Below, in pieces: positions 58,876 to 64,000 of a stretch of 64,000 bases of DNA (positions within the stretch are counted from its first letter, which is position 1; each line of letters begins with the position of its first letter). Under the pieces are notes generated by a model that was not told where the DNA came from, made no database searches, and worked only from the letters and a program-made list of their open reading frames with translations. This DNA comes from Cricetulus griseus (lineage: Eukaryota; Chordata; Mammalia; Rodentia; Cricetidae): assembly GCF_003668045.3 (NCBI RefSeq), contig NC_048600.1, positions 26,132,437 through 26,196,436 of the forward strand, given 5' to 3'. A program made the translations under genes and the position numbers.

Positions 58876-59067
58876 ATCAGCTATTGTTGCTAGAACTTAA
58901 TCCTAGGCATAAACTATTACGAACCTGTGAAGCTTGTTAAAAGCATCACCTTTTAGAAATTGTGCTTTTGTAATGAAAGGAATAAAATTGTCATTTTGAT
59001 TTTAGGGTTTTTTTTGAAACCACTTTAAAAATATAACATATCTCTCCCCCCCTCCCCTGCCATTTTT

Positions 59068-59195
59068 CCAGGTAGGGTTTTTTAGTGTAGTGCTGGTTTT
59101 CCTGGAACTCATTCTGTAACAAGGGTGGCCTCAATCTCAGAGATCTACCTGCCTCTTGAATGCCAGAATTAAAGGTGTATGCTACTACCACCCAG
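59068..59195 (-). repeat. B1 SINE, diverged
   Basis: gctggttttcctggaactca, taacaagggtggcctcaatc, agaattaaaggtgtatgct. Confidence 0.85.
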
Positions 59196-59600
59196 CAATA
59201 TGAAGTATTTTCATGGATAGTTCCAATGATCTGTCAACTTAAACAAAACAAACCAGCAGTGTTTTTCATCACCTTTTCATTTAATTGGAATTATTGCTGT
59301 AATATTCAGTTGAAAGTCATATTATATATATTATTAACTGTCCTTTTTAGGGGTTAAGTATGCTAGGAATTAGATGAAGGATATGCAGTCTACAGTGTAC
59401 TTTGGCTGCTAGCCAAATAATTGTTTATTAATTGGTGACTAGAAAATGAGAAAACCCACAAAACTTGATTTCTCGGGAGCCCCAAATTACTCAACATTAA
59501 GAAAATATTTGTATATATATATTGAGCCTTTTGCCTGCTAGGTCTTGAATGTAAGTCATGTTCTTGGTGATAATGGACACATTTCTGTTTTGCTGCTTAG

Positions 59601-59704
59601 ACCCTCTATAAGACACAAGTTAGAGAACTCAAGGAAGAAAGTGAAGAGAAGACCAAGCTTTGTAAAGAGTTGCAGCAGAAGAAGCAGGACTTACAGGATG
59701 AAAG
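59601..59704 (+). CDS. Rock2: Rock2 exon 22 (residues 874-908)
   Basis: TLYKTQVRELKEESEEKTKL then CKELQQKKQDLQDE. Ser in EESEEK differs from human (Cys) and mouse (Asn) as I recall, so this site is variable. 34 codons plus two bases. Donor ag|gtaaga. Confidence 0.97.
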
Positions 59705-59919
59705 GTAAGAGCGGGGCCTGTCCCTTGCTGGGGGTTGCGCGCCCGATTCTCAGCCTCCTTTCTACCAAGTAAACAGTTTGATGAAGAATCAAGTAGAGAA
59801 TACCATCTCCAAGGGATTTGGGACTTAGCTTAGGTGACTGTGCTTAGAATACACGAGCCCTTGAGTTCAGTCCCATTACCATATGCTACATTTTTTTTAT
59901 GATATATCTTTGAAATCAG

Positions 59920-60106
59920 AGACTCTTTGGCTGCCCAGCTGGAGATTACCCTGACCAAAGCAGATTCTGAGCAGCTGGCTCGTTCCATTGCTGAGGAACA
60001 ATACTCTGATTTGGAAAAAGAGAAGATCATGAAAGAGCTAGAGATAAAAGAGATGATGGCCAGACATAAACAAGAACTTACTGAAAAGGATGCCACAATT
60101 GCATCT
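59920..60106 (+). CDS. Rock2: Rock2 exon 23 (residues 908-970)
   Basis: RDSLAAQLEITLTKADSEQL, ARSIAEEQYSDLEKEKIMKE, LEIKEMMARHKQELTEKDA, TIAS. Coiled coil leading into the Rho-binding region. One base plus 62 codons, phase 0 end. Donor tct|gtaagt. Intron 22 before it is 215 bases of plain sequence. Confidence 0.98.
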
Positions 60107-60947
60107 GTAAGTAAAATTCTTGGTGCTTTGGGTTTATAATTAAATTGTTGTATTATAAAATCCCAGAAACATCTATCTAGTCACTGTGTCAGGTGTAAAT
60201 TAAAAATTGTCTGTATGTGCTAGCAAATTCTAACAGGCTAACTAAAGAAACATTTCAGAGAAAACTGAAACATAAAGTAGTTCATCTTGTGTGTCACAGT
60301 AAGGGGAGTGAATGGTCCACCAGAAGGAGGTACACACAAAAGACCTAGGTGTTTGTGCAGACAGTAATAAAGCCAGTGCGAAAGGACTCAGTAAGTCATT
60401 TGGAATAATGGAATTTTTATGTGAAAGGAATAAAGTTAGATCCTTACTAACTATGTAAATTGTACCTAGCTTTAAGGACCAAATGTGAAAAATAAAATTT
60501 TAAGCTATAGGACATCTATATGACAGAAGACAGCCTAAATATCAAAGAAAAGATACTTGTATATATTAAGCAGGATTACTATTTAGGATACATACATAGC
60601 TCCTATAAATCAGTAAACTAAATGAAACAATGTAGAAGAAAATTGGCTCAAAGGGACAGCTGTTCTCCAGCAAAGGGCCAGATGAACGCCACCGCTTTGG
60701 AATACCATTGCATGCCCTTCACATGGCTGCAAATAGAAGCTGACAACTTCAAGTGTCTGGAAAACCGTGTTTCCTTTACCATAAATGGAGAGTAACTTCA
60801 ATATAGTATATAACAGTCTCTGGTAAATTTTAAGTGTATGATACCACCCAAAGACAGTCCACACTAAAGTAACTAGCACAGTGCTTATAGCCACATAAAT
60901 GCTTATAACAGCAAGCCCTCATGCCTCTATTAGTAAACAGATTTTGG

Positions 60948-61168
60948 GGGCTGGTGAGACAACTCAGTGCTTAAGAGCACTGGCTACTCTTCCAGAGGAC
61001 CTGAATTTGATTCCCATCACCCACACGGCAGCTCATAGTTGTCTTATAAAAACTCCGTAGTTTCAGGGTGTTTGACCCCTTTCTGGCCTCTGAGGGCACT
61101 ACACACACATGCTACAGAGACAGACATTCAGGCAAAATACTTATTTGTATACATTTAATTAAAATTTA
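60948..61168 (+). repeat. B2-type SINE
   Basis: ttgggggctggtgagacaac, ctactcttccagaggacctg, gcctctgagggcactacac. Confidence 0.9.
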
Positions 61169-61177
61169 AAATAACAG

Positions 61178-61308
61178 ATGTGGTGTAGTATATGGCTGTA
61201 ATCCCAACATTTGGGAGGTGAAGGCCAAAAGTTGAAGAACACCCTCGGTTACACAGCAAGGTGGAGGCCAGCGTAGAATACATGAAACCCTGTCTCAGCA
61301 AACAAAAC
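61178..61308 (+). repeat. B1 SINE, diverged
   Basis: tgtaatcccaacatttggga, gtagaatacatgaaaccctg, tctcagcaaacaaaac. Confidence 0.78.
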
Positions 61309-61404
61309 TGGAATAGGTACATTAAGTGTGGTAGAAAGTGAAAGTAAACAGAAGTTGGAGCTCAATGATTTATATCTTTATATCATCAGGGTAACATAGT
61401 TTAT

Positions 61405-61635
61405 TGTTCGTTATTTTGATCTCAGGATGGCCCATAGTTCACAAACTTCTTCCTGCCTCACCCTCCCATGTGCTGGGATTAGAAATATTATCTGCCATTC
61501 CCACTTAGCATCTTAATTCTCACTACCCCTGGCTGCCTGAGCCTCACTCTTTTACCAGACTGGCCTTGAATTCATAGATATCCATCTGCATTTGTGTATT
61601 GACTACTAGGGTTAAAGTTGTACCTTATCATGGCA
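61405..61635 (-). repeat. Two B1-like fragments in tandem
   Basis: First: tttgatctcaggatggccca, atgtgctgggattagaaat. Second (from about 61530): ttttaccagactggccttga, actagggttaaagttgtacc. Confidence 0.65.
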
Positions 61636-62170
61636 AATTTAATTCTTTAATGTATTGAGTCATAATTTTAAAAATCACATGTATTATTTCATGTGTTTAT
61701 AATGGAAATTTGCAGTATTGGTTGGAAAGTTGAGCATGGAAATCATAATGAAACTTCAGGAAGAAAGGATAGGAATATAATCTGAAAGGAATATAGAAAA
61801 AGGATGTCAGCTTCTTCAGTTAAAAATTCATTTTTCATTTTATAGTAACATTCTGAAAGAAATACTACAGTTTTTAAACTTACTCTTCATGATCAGAACA
61901 CAAGTCTTCTTTTTTATTTATTAAGTGGTTTTCTAATTAAAAAAAAAAAACTACTAAGAATTTGTGAAAGAAGCGCAGATTGTTAGTTTTCTGGAATACT
62001 TAAGTTTTAAGGGAGCAACAGTTTTATCAAGGGTGTGTCTGGTGTGGTAATACAAGGGCAAGAAAAGAGGTGAGAAATGTTACATCGGGGGTCTCAGTTT
62101 GAATTACTGTTTGACAACTAAAAGTTCATAAATTGATATGTGGGTTTTTTTCCCCACTTCTGTTTCTTAG

Positions 62171-62264
62171 CTCGAGGAAACAAATAGAACACTAACTAGT
62201 GATGTTGCGAATCTTGCAAACGAGAAAGAAGAACTAAACAACAAGCTGAAAGACACTCAAGAGC
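62171..62264 (+). CDS. Rock2: Rock2 exon 24 (residues 971-1002), start of Rho-binding domain
   Basis: LEETNRTLTSDVANLANEKE then ELNNKLKDTQE. The Rho-binding domain of ROCK2 spans about 979-1047. Thr999 is Val in human and Ser in mouse as I recall. 31 codons plus the C of Gln1002. Donor gagc|gtatgt. Confidence 0.98.
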
Positions 62265-62353
62265 GTATGTATTAGCAGGAAGAAGAGCTTACTGTGAACA
62301 TACGTTCCCAGGAGCTGTAGCTATTGGTGCAATTTTATTATCTGTCTTTTCAG

Positions 62354-62448
62354 AACTCTTAAAGTTGAAAGATGAAGAGATTAGTGCAGCAGCTATTAAA
62401 GCTCAGTTTGAGAAGCAGCTGTTGACCGAGAGGACACTCAAGACTCAA
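62354..62448 (+). CDS. Rock2: Rock2 exon 25 (residues 1002-1033), Rho-binding domain
   Basis: QLLKLKDEEISAAAIKAQFE then KQLLTERTLKTQ. Leu1004 (tta) replaces Ser in human (QLSRLKDEE) and mouse (QLSKLKDEE). Two bases complete Gln1002, then 31 codons. Intron 24 is only 89 bases. Donor caa|gtacgt. Confidence 0.98.
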
Positions 62449-62887
62449 GTACGTACCTCAGCAGAATGCAAGTGTGGGTTTTAACTTTTTCATTCCTGTC
62501 ACCTGTCACTTCTAACTCTACAGGGTAGAAGCTCTGCTTATCACAGTATCATCATTTTCAACAATTTCCTGGTTTATTTTTGTTGAGTTAGAAGGAACTT
62601 CAGATGCCCTACATTCTCTTCCAGTTTTTTGTTATTTGCTAATAGCCTGGAAAGAGTCAGGGGGTCTGATTATTGACACCCCTCTGCCAGCTCCCACGGT
62701 TGTATTTGTAGGAAACCATGTGTATGCTACTACTATTCTCTCTATTGCTGGAGAAAGTACATTTTAGTGCCTAGGCAAAATTCACTTACTCCAGAATAGG
62801 AGGGATGTTTGCATATTAAAATCTCTTCTAATAAAAGTTGAATTAGTAGAAAATGACATCAGATCAAACACGTAATTTAGTGGGGAA

Positions 62888-62947
62888 ACACATCTAGGGC
62901 CTGGCATATGCTAGGCAAGCATTCTATCCAAGCTACACTCACAGCCC
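62888..62947 (-). repeat. ID-like fragment
   Basis: tagggcctggcatatgctag, gcaagcattctatccaagct. Confidence 0.65.
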
Positions 62948-63059
62948 TTGAAACACTTTAAATCATCATTCTCAAAAAACATGAGAATAAAAACTATTTA
63001 GAATACAGGGTAGATAACAGTAAAAGAAGTGCATGCATTATTTAGAATAAAAAGTGTTT

Positions 63060-63385
63060 TGTGTATATATATATGTGTGTGTGAAGTGAGTACATGTGTG
63101 CATACATGTGGAGACCATATACTGCTTCTAGTGTCTTCCTGTATTACAATCTGCCCCCCCCAAAAAAAAAGAGGAGGAGGAGGAAAAGGAAAAGGAAAAA
63201 AAAAAACCCACAACTTGCCATCATTTGTTTATGAGCTTGTGCCCAGGGAAGTCAGAACAGAGTGTTGGATCCACTGTAGCTGGAGTTACACGTGGTTATA
63301 AGTACCTGACATGGGTACTGGGAACTGAACTCAGTCCCTTTTGAAACTAGAAGCAGTTTTAACCATTGAACCATCTCTCCAGCCC
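63060..63385 (-). repeat. B2/B3-type SINE with A/G-rich insert
   Basis: tgtatatatatatgtgtgtg and acatgtggagaccatatact; a C8 run then (GGA)n/(GGAAAA)n at 63152-63206; then gggtactgggaactgaactc, ccatctctccagcccc. Confidence 0.72.
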
Positions 63386-63622
63386 CTTCCCACCTTCTTT
63401 TTTGAGACAAAGTCTGTCACCAAATCTAAAGCTCACAGATTGGGCAAGACTAGCTGACCCAGTGAGCTTGAGGGGTCCTCTGTCTTTATCTCCCCAGGAC
63501 TGAGGTTAGAGGCATGCACCACCATGTCTGGCTTTTTACATGGGTGCGAGGGGATCTGAACTCTGGTCCTCCTGCTTGTATAGTAGACACTTTACTGACT
63601 GAGCCATCTCCCAAGCTCAAAA
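63386..63622 (-). repeat. B4-type SINE
   Basis: tttgagacaaagtctgtcac, ggcatgcaccaccatgtctg, tttttacatgggtgcgaggg, gactgagccatctcccaagc. Confidence 0.8.
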
Positions 63623-63751
63623 GTTTCTTTATAGCTCTGTGCATAGGAAAGGAATTACTGGTGATCATATAGCTTGTAATTGATGAGTTTCTGAGAGAAC
63701 ATCTACATAATTAATTATATGCTTTTCTTTCTTTCTTTTTTTTTTTTTAAG

Positions 63752-63931
63752 GCTGTGAATAAGTTGGCAGAGATCATGAATCGAAAAGAACCTGTCAAGC
63801 GTGGTAGTGACACAGATGTTCGGAGAAAAGAGAAAGAGAACAGAAAATTACATATGGAGCTTAAGTCTGAACGTGAAAAATTGACTCAACAGATGATCAA
63901 ATACCAGAAAGAACTGAATGAAATGCAGGCT
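63752..63931 (+). CDS. Rock2: Rock2 exon 26 (residues 1034-1093), end of Rho-binding domain
   Basis: 60 codons, phase 0 at both ends: AVNKLAEIMNRKEPVKRGSD, TDVRRKEKENRKLHMELKSE, REKLTQQMIKYQKELNEMQA. AVNKLAEIMNRK is the conserved core of the Rho-binding domain. KEPVKRG separates ROCK2 from ROCK1 (KDFKIDR). Donor gct|gtaaga. Confidence 0.98.
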
Positions 63932-64000
63932 GTAAGAATACTCTTACAATGAAAACAATTCTTAAAAATAGAATCATTTCCTTGTTTGTGTGATTGCAGG
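63932..64000 (+). other. Rock2: Rock2 intron 26 start and a candidate acceptor at the right edge
   Basis: After the donor, the sequence runs to ttgtttgtgtgattgcag, an acceptor-like motif ending at 63999, with a single base g at 64000. The constitutive next exon should start with the Gln codon (c), so this site is unlikely to be it. Confidence 0.45.

Larger units (their letters stand above)
58274..59600 (+). other. Rock2: Rock2 intron 21
   Basis: 1.3 kb. Holds a B3/B1-type composite, ID and two B1-like elements; 59196-59600 is unique. Confidence 0.9.
60107..62170 (+). other. Rock2: Rock2 intron 23
   Basis: 2.1 kb. 60107-60947 and 61636-62170 are unique AT-rich sequence; B2 and B1-type elements lie between. 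Confidence 0.9.
62449..63751 (+). other. Rock2: Rock2 intron 25
   Basis: 1.3 kb. 62449-62887 is unique. Then come an ID-like fragment, a reversed B2-type element with an A/G-rich insert, a B4-type element, unique sequence from 63623 and a 20-base pyrimidine acceptor. Confidence 0.9.

Noticed and set aside
63990..64000. Reading attgcag at the right edge as the start of the constitutive exon (Ile-Ala-Glu)
   Set aside because: It would leave an intron of under 60 bases and lacks the preceding Gln codon and AG; coincidence.

Overview
This window is ordinary euchromatic rodent DNA. It carries about three quarters of one protein-coding gene, Rock2 (Rho-associated coiled-coil kinase 2), on the + strand. 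I recognise 25 consecutive coding exons, numbered 2 to 26 if exon 1 lies upstream, between 17451 and 63931. All use GT-AG introns, all reading phases join without a break, and together they give 1046 codons. Taking about 47 codons for the missing exon 1 from the human protein, these correspond to residues 48-1093. The gene looks intact and functional. Exon 1 with the promoter, and the PH/C1 C-terminal exons, lie outside the window.

Organism: the interspersed repeats are rodent SINEs (B1, B2, B3, B4/ID types), rodent URR1-type hAT elements, a 5'-truncated L1 and two ERV/LTR insertions. Several B1 copies carry the 'ggctttggaggctgtcctggaa' type of left half that I associate with cricetids (hamsters, voles, deer mice) rather than Mus or Rattus. 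The protein is closer to mouse than to human ROCK2 (for example Cys157). I infer a cricetid rodent; species is not determinable by eye.

Layout: 1-17450 is the 3' part of a very long intron 1, holding an antisense L1 with target-site duplication (TSD), two URR1 elements, an antisense LTR retrotransposon and many SINEs. 17451-19848 holds exons 2-3 (N-terminal extension, glycine loop). 19849-32513 is the 12.7-kb intron 3, with nested SINEs and long microsatellites. 32514-43453 holds exons 4-9, which complete the kinase domain and AGC C-tail. 44782-45620 holds exon 10 and a 12-nt micro-exon 11. 47622-63931 holds exons 12-26, encoding the long coiled coil with the REM-1-like region, Tyr722, and the Rho-binding domain.

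How the parts work together: the kinase phosphorylates myosin light chain, the myosin phosphatase targeting subunit and LIM kinase. The coiled coil dimerises the protein, and RhoA-GTP binds the segment encoded by exons 24-26. I saw no second gene, no RNA gene with intact features, no CRISPR and no sign of an undescribed system. The points worth a second look are the micro-exon, a splice acceptor at the right edge that does not fit the constitutive next exon, a substitution in the Rho-binding domain, and several well-dated repeat insertions and tandem duplications.
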